The notes beneath the pieces are model-generated. The model worked only from the letters and a program-made list of their open reading frames with translations, made no database searches and was not told the DNA's origin. Position numbers and translations under genes: made by a program. A stretch of DNA of 64,000 nt from DASUNQ01 sp035536455 (GTDB lineage: Bacteria; Acidobacteriota; Thermoanaerobaculia; Multivoradales; UBA5704). Positions 26,541 through 33,118 of this stretch are shown in pieces. The DNA lies in NCBI GenBank assembly GCA_035536455.1, contig DATLOC010000064.1, positions 57,682-121,681 on the forward strand. Direction: 5' to 3'. How positions within the stretch are numbered: the first letter of the stretch is position 1; the number at the start of each line of letters is the position of its first letter.

Positions 26541-26566
26541 ATCCTTCGCTGCGCTCAGGATGACAA
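26541..26566. repeat. Short dispersed-repeat-like palindrome
   Basis: The segment starts ATCCTTCGCTGCGCTCAGGA and ends TGACAA. ATCCT and AGGAT form a stem around a GC-rich loop. Read on the minus strand it yields the peptide VILSAAKDL, which I recall from many unrelated hypothetical proteins in databases, as expected of a dispersed intergenic repeat. Only one copy was seen in this window. Confidence 0.55.
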
Positions 26567-26600
26567 GGGGGAGGCTACACATCGGCAGGGGCTCCACTGT

Positions 26601-26779
26601 CGGTGCTAGGGCCCGCAGGTCTCTGGAGCGCCGGGCGCTCCGTCCGCCCCCGTGGCAGTGCACCGTGCGAGGCGCCGAAGCACCCACCCTGTTTGCCGGC
26701 AACCCCCCTGTACCAGCACGCGTAGCGCGGACACCAAGGAGCGCCCGGCGCGGAGGAGAGCCTGCGGGACCCCACACCG
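26601..26779. repeat. Long imperfect inverted repeat (about 180 bp)
   Basis: Paired blocks, from outside in: CGGTG (26601-26605) with CACCG (26775-26779); CCCGCAGG (26612-26619) with CCTGCGGG (26761-26768); CTCT (26621-26624) with AGAG (26757-26760); GCGCCGGGCGCTCC (26628-26641) with its complement at 26738-26751; GTCCGC (26642-26647) with GCGGAC (26727-26732). The left arm also folds on itself (GGAGCGC, CGG loop, GCGCTCC at 26625-26641). About 80 bases lie between the inner arms, including the palindrome TTGCCGGCAA. Confidence 0.75.
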
Positions 26780-26839
26780 GAACGGCCGCCGCAGGGAGGG
26801 TTGGGAGGGAGTTAACCCATCCCGCCAAGACCCCTGGAG

Positions 26840-26845
26840 TATCCT
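26840..26845 (+). promoter_or_regulatory. Possible -10 element of a leaderless mRNA
   Basis: TATCCT lies nine bases before the ATG at 26855 and no Shine-Dalgarno fits between them. A transcript starting about seven bases after the hexamer would begin at or next to the start codon. Confidence 0.4.
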
Positions 26846-26854
26846 TTGGGCGCC

Positions 26855-28699
26855 ATGTTTCGCTTGGTCGCTTATGCGCCGGACGGGGTGCAGCGCTTTC
26901 CGGTGGCGCAGGAGGAGATGCTGATCGGCAGCAAGGCCGACTGCGACATCGTCCTCCCCTACGTCGGGGTGGCCCAGCAGCACGCCCGGCTGCGCTTCGA
27001 CGGCAGCGCCCTGCGGATCGAAGACCTGGGGAGCCGCCGCGGACTCGTCGTCTCCGGCCGCAAGGTGCGCGAGACCGCCCTCGAAGTGCTCGATGAGATC
27101 CGCGTCGGCGGCGTCACCCTTCTCGTCGAGGACGTCCGCACCGACCCGTCCGGCCCCGCCCGCCCCGGCGAAGCGGTGGCGCCGGCGATCGTCCTCGACG
27201 TCCCCGACACCCCGCGCATCACCCCCGAGCGCATCGTCGCGCACCTGGCGCTCTTCAGCGAGTGGGTGCTCGCCGACCCGGAGAGCCGCACGCCCTCGGA
27301 GGTGCTGGTGCGCAACCTCCTCGGCGACTTCGCCGGCGGGGCCTTCTGGCTGCTGCTGGGCGAGGGGGACCAGGCCGGCGTCAAGCTGGCGGTCGCGACC
27401 CGGCAGCGCTGGCTGGCCAGCGGCGAGGAGCTGATGGACCAGCTCCGCTCGCGCCTCACCGGGCCGACCGACGCCGCCGACACCGAGGGCGCCGTGCAGG
27501 AGGACGGCGTGAGCTTCGACGGCACCCTCGCCGGCGAGCCCGCCTGGTGTTGCTGCCACACCTTCACCGCGATGGAGCGCGACTACCAGCTCTTGACCGC
27601 CTTCCCGCGCTACCGGCCGGACGGCTGGTCGCCCGCCGCCGGCCTCCGCACCCTCGGCAACCTCGTCCTCCTCGGCCTCATCCACCACGTCGGCTGGTAC
27701 GAGCCGATCCTCCCCGGCCGGCAGCGGCAGCAGGACTTGGTGCTCGATCCGAGCCTGCCGCTCGGCGTCTCGCCCCGCATGCAGCAGGTGATCGAAGAGC
27801 TGCGCTCGGCGGTGGACCCGGCGGTGCCGGTGCTGCTGCGCGGCGAGCCGGGGGTCGGCAAGGAGATCCTCGCCCGCTCGCTCCACCAGTCCGGCCCGCG
27901 CCGCAACGGCCCGTTCGTGGTGGCGAGCTGCGCCGGCGCCCGCCCGAACCAGATCGAGGCCGAGCTCTTCGGCGCCGAGGTGGCGGGGCGCGACGGCCCG
28001 GTGCGGCGCGAAGGGAAGCTGGCGCTGGCCCACGGCGGCACCCTCTACCTCGAGGACGTCGAGCAACTCTCGCCGGAGACCCAGGCGCGCCTCGTCCGCT
28101 TCCTGCGCAGCGGCGAGGTCGAGGCCACCGGCAGCAGTCTGGCGCAGACGGTGGACGTGCGGGTCATCGCCGCCAGCCGCGACTCGCTGGAGGAGAAGGC
28201 CGGGCGCGACGAGTTCCGGGTCGACCTCGCCTACCGCCTCGCCCGCTGCACGATCGAGGTGCCGCCGCTGCGCGAGCGGAAGGAGGACCTGCCGCTGCTC
28301 CTGCAGTCCTACATCAACCGGTTCTGCCACGAGACCGGCAAGCGGATGCAGGGGATCACGATGAAGGCGAAGTCGGCGCTCCTCGCCTACGACTACCCGG
28401 GCAACCTCGAGGAGCTCGGCAACATCGCCCGCCAGCTCGTCTACCTCTGCCCGGCCGGCCGGCCGATCGACGTCAACCTGCTTCCCGAGAAGGTGCGGCG
28501 CAGCGCCACCCAGACAGTGCCGCGGATCGAGGCCAGCTCGGACCTCGCGCTGGACGGCCTGGTGGCGGCCTGCGAGCAGGCGGCGATCCGCGAGGCCTTG
28601 CGCCGCACCCACGGCAACAAGTCGCAGGCGGCGCGCCTGCTCGGCCTCTCGCGCAACGGGCTGACGATCAAGATGGCGCGCCACGGCATCCGGGGCTGA
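26855..28699 (+). CDS. FHA-AAA+-Fis regulator resembling sigma-54 activators
   Basis: A 614-residue protein. Residues about 15-85 form an FHA-like domain (LIGSKADCDIVLPYVGVAQQHARL, DLGSRRGLVVSGRKV), in which the usual Arg-Ser and Ser-His binding residues are altered. Residues about 105-290 are a GAF-like or unassigned region. The AAA+ domain (about 300-540) has Walker A GEPGVGKEILARSLH, GGTLYLEDVEQL as Walker B with the acidic pair as ED instead of DE, and PLRERKEDLPLL. A Fis-type helix-turn-helix ends the chain (AIREALRRTHGNKSQAARLLGLSRNGLTIKM). The GAFTGA loop that contacts sigma-54 is replaced by AGRDGP. The architecture says DNA-bound regulator; sigma-54 dependence is doubtful. Confidence 0.88.
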   Translation: MFRLVAYAPDGVQRFPVAQEEMLIGSKADCDIVLPYVGVAQQHARLRFDGSALRIEDLGSRRGLVVSGRKVRETALEVLDEIRVGGVTLLVEDVRTDPSGPARPGEAVAPAIVLDVPDTPRITPERIVAHLALFSEWVLADPESRTPSEVLVRNLLGDFAGGAFWLLLGEGDQAGVKLAVATRQRWLASGEELMDQLRSRLTGPTDAADTEGAVQEDGVSFDGTLAGEPAWCCCHTFTAMERDYQLLTAFPRYRPDGWSPAAGLRTLGNLVLLGLIHHVGWYEPILPGRQRQQDLVLDPSLPLGVSPRMQQVIEELRSAVDPAVPVLLRGEPGVGKEILARSLHQSGPRRNGPFVVASCAGARPNQIEAELFGAEVAGRDGPVRREGKLALAHGGTLYLEDVEQLSPETQARLVRFLRSGEVEATGSSLAQTVDVRVIAASRDSLEEKAGRDEFRVDLAYRLARCTIEVPPLRERKEDLPLLLQSYINRFCHETGKRMQGITMKAKSALLAYDYPGNLEELGNIARQLVYLCPAGRPIDVNLLPEKVRRSATQTVPRIEASSDLALDGLVAACEQAAIREALRRTHGNKSQAARLLGLSRNGLTIKMARHGIRG

Positions 28700-28722
28700 G
28701 CGCCCCGCCAGAAAGGACCCGC

Positions 28723-29199
28723 ATGCGTTCGATTCGGCACCTGCACCGCGCCCTCGCGGCCGTCGCCCTCGTCGCTCTCTTCGCGCCGGCCGCCGGACTC
28801 GCCGCGCCGCACACCGAGACCCCCTCGGCCGAGGCCGAAAAGCAGGTGCGAGAGGCGCAGGCCCGCCGCCTCGAGATCATGGTCCAGGGGGACACGGCGG
28901 CGCTCGCGCCGCTCCTCGCCGACGACCTCGTCTATACCCACGCCACCGGCCAGGTCGAGACGAAAGCGCAGTTCCTGGAGTCGCTCTCCTCGGGCCGCCT
29001 GCGCTACCGGGCGATCGCGGCCCCGGACGCGGTGGTGCGGGTCTACGGCGACACGGCGGTTGTCACCGGGCGCGCCGACGTCCAGGCCACCGCCGGCGGA
29101 CGGGACGTGGCCTTCGCCGCCCGCTACCTCGCCGTGTACGCTCGCGAGGGGGGCGCCTGGCGCCTCGCCGCCTGGCAGAACACGCGCCTGCCGGAGTAG
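28723..29199 (+). CDS. Secreted NTF2-like (DUF4440/SnoaL-type) protein
   Basis: A 158-residue protein with a signal peptide (LAAVALVALFAPAAGLAAPH) and one NTF2-like alpha+beta cone: ARRLEIMVQGDTAALAPLLADDLVYTHATGQVETKAQFLESLSSG, then strands VVRVYGDTAVVTGRADVQ and GGAWRLAAWQNTRL. This is the DUF4440 pattern, in which THATG and the C-terminal WR.xxWQ.T are typical. Such domains bind small ligands or act as accessory modules; no catalytic residue is evident. AGAAAGGA precedes the ATG at 28723. It lies 23 bases after the regulator gene and 45 before the protease gene. Confidence 0.85.
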   Translation: MRSIRHLHRALAAVALVALFAPAAGLAAPHTETPSAEAEKQVREAQARRLEIMVQGDTAALAPLLADDLVYTHATGQVETKAQFLESLSSGRLRYRAIAAPDAVVRVYGDTAVVTGRADVQATAGGRDVAFAARYLAVYAREGGAWRLAAWQNTRLPE

Positions 29200-29244
29200 A
29201 ATGTAACCAAACTCTCCGTGGTTCTCCCGCCGCAAGGAGGCTTC

Positions 29245-31197
29245 ATGGTCCGCCGTCCCGCCGCTCACCTCGCGCTCCTGCTCCTGGCGTCGGCCGTCCC
29301 GGCCGCCGCAGCCGAGGAGCCCCGCGCCTTCCTCCGCTTCGCCGAGCGCCTCGCCGGGCCGCCCAGCGAGCAGCTCGACGTCGTCGCCGAGCAGGAGGTC
29401 GAGATCGACCGCCGGGCGCTGGCGGACCAGCGGGTCCTGCTGCCTCTCCTGGACGGCCGCACCTACGAGCTGGTGCGCAGCGGCATCGACCTGCGGCCGG
29501 CCGGGAGCTTCGCCTGGCGGGGCCGGCTGGTGGACCGCGAGAGCGGGCGGGAGATCGGCAGCGCCACGCTGACCGTTGGGGAGAACGCGGTCCTGGGCAC
29601 GATCAGGAGCCCGGAGGCGACGTACCAGATCTTGCCGGCCGAGGGCGGAGGTCACCGGCTGGCGCTGATCGACGACTCCCTGCTGCCGCCGTGCGGGGTG
29701 CGCGAGCGCTCGGACCTCCCCGACCTGCTGGCGGCGGACGGCCCGGGGCCGGATGGCGGCTTGCACTCGGTCACCGCCGCCGCCAAGCCCAAGCCGCCGA
29801 AGGTCCCGCCCACGACGACGCTGCGGCTCCTCGTCCTGGCGACCTCGGGGGCGTCGGTCACGCTCCGCAGCTTCGACAACCTGGTGAACCAGGTGCGGCA
29901 CGCCGTCGACCTCGGCAACAGCGCCTTCGCCAACAGCCAGATCCCGGTGACGATCGAGCTGGTGCAGGTCCTGCGGACCGACCACATGGAGCAGGCCGAG
30001 GTCTACGACGACCTCCAGTGGGTGGCGCTCAGCCCGGCGGTCGCCGACCTGCGGCGCGAGTGGGGAGCCAACCAGGTGGTCCTCGTCACCAGTCAGCCGC
30101 GGACGGGCGGGCAGACGATCTGCGGCATCGCCGACCTGATGCGCAAGGACGTCTTCCTCGACGCGAGCCGCGCGCCGCAGGGAAGCTCCATCGTCTCGGC
30201 CTCCTGTGCCACGGGCTACACGCTGATCCACGAGCTGGGACACACCCTCGGCTGCGAGCACGATCCGGGCTACGGCTCGCCGCTGTCGGTCGCGCTCTTC
30301 CCGCACGCCTACGGCCACTTCGCCGACGGGCGCTTCCGCACGATCATGTCCTACCCGGACGACTGCACGCAGGGCTGCGCGACCATCCCCCACTTCTCGA
30401 ACCCGGCGATCCGCTTCAACGGCACCCCGACGGGGATCGCCGGCAGGCGCGACAACAGCGCGGTGATCAGGGCCGTCCGCGGCCGCTTCACCGGGCCGCC
30501 GGTGGGCGGCTGCGTGCCGGGACCGAACACGCTCTGCCTGGGTGGGCGCTACCAGGCCGACGTCGAGTGGTACGACCCGTACGCCGTCAAGCTCGGCCGC
30601 GGCAAGGCGTTGAAGGGACCGGGGGCCCTCGGGCTCTTCAGCTTCGGCGACCTCAACAGCGTCGACCTGGCTTTGCGCTTCGTCGACGACGGCCGCAACG
30701 TCACCGTCAGCCACGCGCCGCTCTCCGGCGCCTATTACGAGATCTACCTGCGCGATCTGCAGACCGGCAGTCACGAGTACTACACCTGGTTCGGCGAGTC
30801 CGGGTGCGGCGGCAGCGAGCGCGCGTTCGCGTCCGCCAGCCGCACCGCCGCCGAGGCCAAAAAGCCCGCCGGCGGCTGCAAGCCCGACGCGACGACCGTC
30901 TGCCTGCACAACCGCTTCGCCGTGCGCGCCGTCTGGCGCGACACGCAGGGCGATCACGCGGCGGGAGCGGTGCCGCTGGTGCCGCGCAACAGCGGCGCGC
31001 TCGACTTCGGCGACGGCGGCGACCCGGAGCTGATCGTCGACATCCAGCCCGCCGGTAAGAAGTTCAACGTCACGTATGCGCCGCTGGTGGCGCGGCCGTA
31101 CACGCTGACCATCACCGACACGCGCACGAAAGCCGTCAGGACCTACGATCAGCCCAACGCCAGGCAGTGCGGCGGGAGCCAGGTCTCGGCGTTCTGA
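29245..31197 (+). CDS. Secreted reprolysin-like zinc metalloprotease
   Basis: A 650-residue exported protein (signal peptide about 1-21). An N-terminal propeptide-like region (22-190) contains GxxFAWRGRLVDRESGREIGSA-type strands. The catalytic domain has HELGHTLGCEHD with His329, Glu330, His333, His339 and Asp340, and a Met-turn in FRTIMSYP, the metzincin pattern of reprolysin-like M12B proteases. Two related C-terminal domains of about 100 residues follow, one starting LCLGGRYQADVEWYD and one starting VCLHNRFAVRAVWRD, each ending in a DT/T-turn strand and a Cys. They resemble the C-terminal domain of the protein at 39331-40257. AAGGAGG lies before the ATG at 29245. Confidence 0.9.
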   Translation: MVRRPAAHLALLLLASAVPAAAAEEPRAFLRFAERLAGPPSEQLDVVAEQEVEIDRRALADQRVLLPLLDGRTYELVRSGIDLRPAGSFAWRGRLVDRESGREIGSATLTVGENAVLGTIRSPEATYQILPAEGGGHRLALIDDSLLPPCGVRERSDLPDLLAADGPGPDGGLHSVTAAAKPKPPKVPPTTTLRLLVLATSGASVTLRSFDNLVNQVRHAVDLGNSAFANSQIPVTIELVQVLRTDHMEQAEVYDDLQWVALSPAVADLRREWGANQVVLVTSQPRTGGQTICGIADLMRKDVFLDASRAPQGSSIVSASCATGYTLIHELGHTLGCEHDPGYGSPLSVALFPHAYGHFADGRFRTIMSYPDDCTQGCATIPHFSNPAIRFNGTPTGIAGRRDNSAVIRAVRGRFTGPPVGGCVPGPNTLCLGGRYQADVEWYDPYAVKLGRGKALKGPGALGLFSFGDLNSVDLALRFVDDGRNVTVSHAPLSGAYYEIYLRDLQTGSHEYYTWFGESGCGGSERAFASASRTAAEAKKPAGGCKPDATTVCLHNRFAVRAVWRDTQGDHAAGAVPLVPRNSGALDFGDGGDPELIVDIQPAGKKFNVTYAPLVARPYTLTITDTRTKAVRTYDQPNARQCGGSQVSAF

Positions 31198-31201
31198 GGG
31201 A

Positions 31202-31240
31202 CAAAAAGACGGCGGCAGGAGAAGACCCTCGCTGCCGCCG
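31202..31240 (-). terminator. Rho-independent terminator of the minus-strand lipoprotein gene
   Basis: On the minus strand CGGCGGCAG (31240-31232) pairs with CTGCCGCCG (31218-31210) around a 13-base loop, followed by TCTTTTTG. It lies about 50 bases beyond the lipoprotein stop and is the clearest intrinsic terminator in the window. On the plus strand there is no U-tract. Confidence 0.8.
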
Positions 31241-31290
31241 CTCGGGGAGAAGCTCGATACGCGGCTCGCGCGGAGCCGCGGTGCGGAGAC

Positions 31291-31815
31291 CTAGGTCGCC
31301 GCGTCGTCCTCGTCGACGATCTGGAACTGCTGCTGGTTGACTTTCTCGTCGCCGATCCATACCTCGACCCGGTAGTCGCCCTTGGCCCAGGAGCCGGTGT
31401 CGGCGGCGTTGAAGTTGAGGTAGCTCTGGCCGCTCTCGACGGTCTTGCTCTCCTCGCCGATCTTGGTCTCGTTGGGTCCGAACCAAAGCACCTTGACGGC
31501 CGAGCCCGGCTGCACGTCCCCGACCTCCATGGCGACCACGATCGGCTCGCCCGGGGTGAAGTCGTCTTCCTGATCGGCCTCGGCGATCGTGCCGTCGGCG
31601 CCGGCCCTGCTGCCCAGCGTCACGTCGTCGATCGCCATCTGCGCTTCGAGAGGGTTGAGGTCGCCCGCTTCGCCGGTCCCTCCGATCTCGTCGGTCGTGG
31701 CCGTCGCGGCGACGTCCTCCGGCTCGTCGAGGTCGGCCCGGTCGTGCCCCTTGCAAGCGAATGCCAGTGGCAGCAGCGCGGCCAGGGTGAGGCACCACAG
31801 AATCTTCGGTCTCAT
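31291..31815 (-). CDS. Lipoprotein with C-terminal Ig-like domain
   Basis: A 174-residue lipoprotein. The signal peptide ends in LAFAC with Cys21 as the lipidation site. An acidic, Thr/Ala-rich linker (residues 22-85) is followed by a beta-sandwich-like domain beginning DDFTPGEPIVVAMEVGDVQPGSAVKVLWFGPNETKIGEESK and ending DYRVEVWIGDEKVNQQQFQIV. Ligand or partner is unknown; domains of this build often occur in cell-surface proteins. It ends before an intrinsic terminator and lies 91 bases downstream of the VWFA operon in the opposite order, so it is probably a separate unit. Confidence 0.82.
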   Translation of the reverse strand: MRPKILWCLTLAALLPLAFACKGHDRADLDEPEDVAATATTDEIGGTGEAGDLNPLEAQMAIDDVTLGSRAGADGTIAEADQEDDFTPGEPIVVAMEVGDVQPGSAVKVLWFGPNETKIGEESKTVESGQSYLNFNAADTGSWAKGDYRVEVWIGDEKVNQQQFQIVDEDDAAT

Positions 31816-31906
31816 CGTTGTCTCCTCCTAGGGGAACGACATCGCTCCGCGCTCCTATAGAGCAAGGCGCATACCAGGTCGGACCCAGGTCGGAGAAAGA
31901 GGCGCG

Positions 31907-33118
31907 TCAGGGCTCGAGATAGCCGCGCGGCGCGCGCACGGCGAGCCCGGACTTGGCCGGATCCCGCACCTCGACGCGCACGTCGCGCCAGCCGCCGGCG
32001 CGGGCGCGGCCGCCGGCCGGCTGGTAGCCGATGAGGTACTGGTCGCGCAGCTCGGCGAGGAGGCGCTCCAGCGCCGGGCCGACCTCTTCCACCTGCGCCA
32101 GGACTTCGACCCGCCCGCCGCTTTCGACCACCGTCTGTTCTAGCAGCTCCGGCCCGCGCCGATGCCCCGCCGCATCGCGCCAGGCCGAAAGGCGGTGCAC
32201 CTGGTCGGGCGCGATGTCGTCCTCCGGGCGATGGAGGCGGAGCCAGTAGAGGACCGCCTGGCTGCGGCGCGCGGCCCACTGCACGCGCTCGACCGGCAGC
32301 GCGCTCTCGACGTCCACCCCGTCGGAGAGGAGGACGAGGACCCGCCGCCCCGGCCGCGCCTCCAGCCGCTTGAGCGCCAGGTAGAGAGTGTCGTAGACGG
32401 CGGAGCCGCCGCCGGCGGTCGTGCGCTCGAGCGGCAGTGCGAGGATCGGCGCGAGGTTGGTGAAGGGGGTCTCGAGAAGCAGGCGGTCGGAGAAGAGGAG
32501 CAGCTTCGCCTCGTCGAGCCGCTGCATGCCGGCGGCGAACGTGCGCGCGCCTTGCAGCGCGGTGGCCAGCCGCTCGCCGCGCATGCTGGTGCTGGCGTCG
32601 ACCAGCAGGGCGGCGACGAACGGCGCGTCGCCGCGCGCGAAGGCCACGATCCGCTGCTCGGTGCCGCCGTCCGTCACCGTGAAGTCGCCGCGGTCGAGGT
32701 CGAGGACCGGCCGCCCCTCGCGCTCGACGCGCACGTAGAGCTGGCGCAGCTCGACGAGGACCTCCATGTCGGTGCGGATCTTCGCGGTGGTGAGGCCGGC
32801 GGTCGCGGTGCTGCCGGCGGCGTCGCGCGCCACCACCTCGATCCGGTGCTCCTCGTTCTGCTGCCCGGTCTGGAGGACGGCGCGCCAGGGAGGGGCCTCG
32901 AGGAGAGCGGCGCGCACGCCGTCGAGGTAGATCTCCAGCGCGCGGACCGCGGCGCCGGCCGGCCGCACCGCCACCTCGACCTCGAAGTCGCCGAAGACCG
33001 CGACGCCCGGCGCGGGGCGCAGGATGGCCACCGAAAAAGGCTCCGGGGCGGCGCCGCCAGCGATCGGAAGGACCGCGATGAGGACCGCCGCCGCCGCGGC
33101 GAGGAGCGCCCGCCTCAC
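31907..33118 (-). CDS. Secreted VWFA-related protein
   Basis: A 403-residue exported protein of the acidobacterial VWFA-related type. A GTG at 33118 gives a signal peptide RRALLAAAAAVLIAVLPIAGGAAP, overlaps the stop of the upstream gene (GTGA) and has GGGGGGAG four bases before it. Residues about 28-110 are an Ig-like domain, then LYVRVEREGRPVLDLDRGDFTVTDGG, the family's entry motif. The VWA MIDAS is DASTSM, with VLVLLSDGVD later. The C-terminus has LRDQYLIGYQP and VEVRDPAKSGLAVRAPRGYLEP, also typical. Intact MIDAS residues suggest metal-dependent protein binding outside the cytoplasm. It is the third gene of a three-gene operon. Confidence 0.92.
   Translation of the reverse strand: MRRALLAAAAAVLIAVLPIAGGAAPEPFSVAILRPAPGVAVFGDFEVEVAVRPAGAAVRALEIYLDGVRAALLEAPPWRAVLQTGQQNEEHRIEVVARDAAGSTATAGLTTAKIRTDMEVLVELRQLYVRVEREGRPVLDLDRGDFTVTDGGTEQRIVAFARGDAPFVAALLVDASTSMRGERLATALQGARTFAAGMQRLDEAKLLLFSDRLLLETPFTNLAPILALPLERTTAGGGSAVYDTLYLALKRLEARPGRRVLVLLSDGVDVESALPVERVQWAARRSQAVLYWLRLHRPEDDIAPDQVHRLSAWRDAAGHRRGPELLEQTVVESGGRVEVLAQVEEVGPALERLLAELRDQYLIGYQPAGGRARAGGWRDVRVEVRDPAKSGLAVRAPRGYLEP

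Larger units (their letters stand above)
26349..26854. other. Gene-free block with stacked inverted repeats
   Basis: No convincing gene lies in these 506 bases; the open frames are not conserved-looking and cross the repeats. From left to right it holds an 18-bp inverted repeat (26342-26483 overall) with two internal hairpins, a short dispersed-repeat-like palindrome (26541-26566), and a long imperfect inverted repeat (26601-26779). A TATCCT hexamer before the downstream regulator gene ends it. Base composition is less codon-like than the flanks. It could be a cluster of REP- or MITE-like elements, or the leader region of the two divergent genes. Confidence 0.65.

Noticed and set aside
26490..26828. 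Minus-strand open frame of 112 codons containing VILSAAKDL
   Set aside because: It crosses a dispersed repeat and a long inverted repeat, has no ribosome site and no domain. It was treated as non-coding.
27262..29199. 645-codon plus-strand frame overlapping the regulator gene
   Set aside because: It is another frame over the FHA/AAA+ gene, rich in Arg, Gly, Pro and Ala. Its last part is the real NTF2-like gene (28723-29199), which is annotated with its own start.
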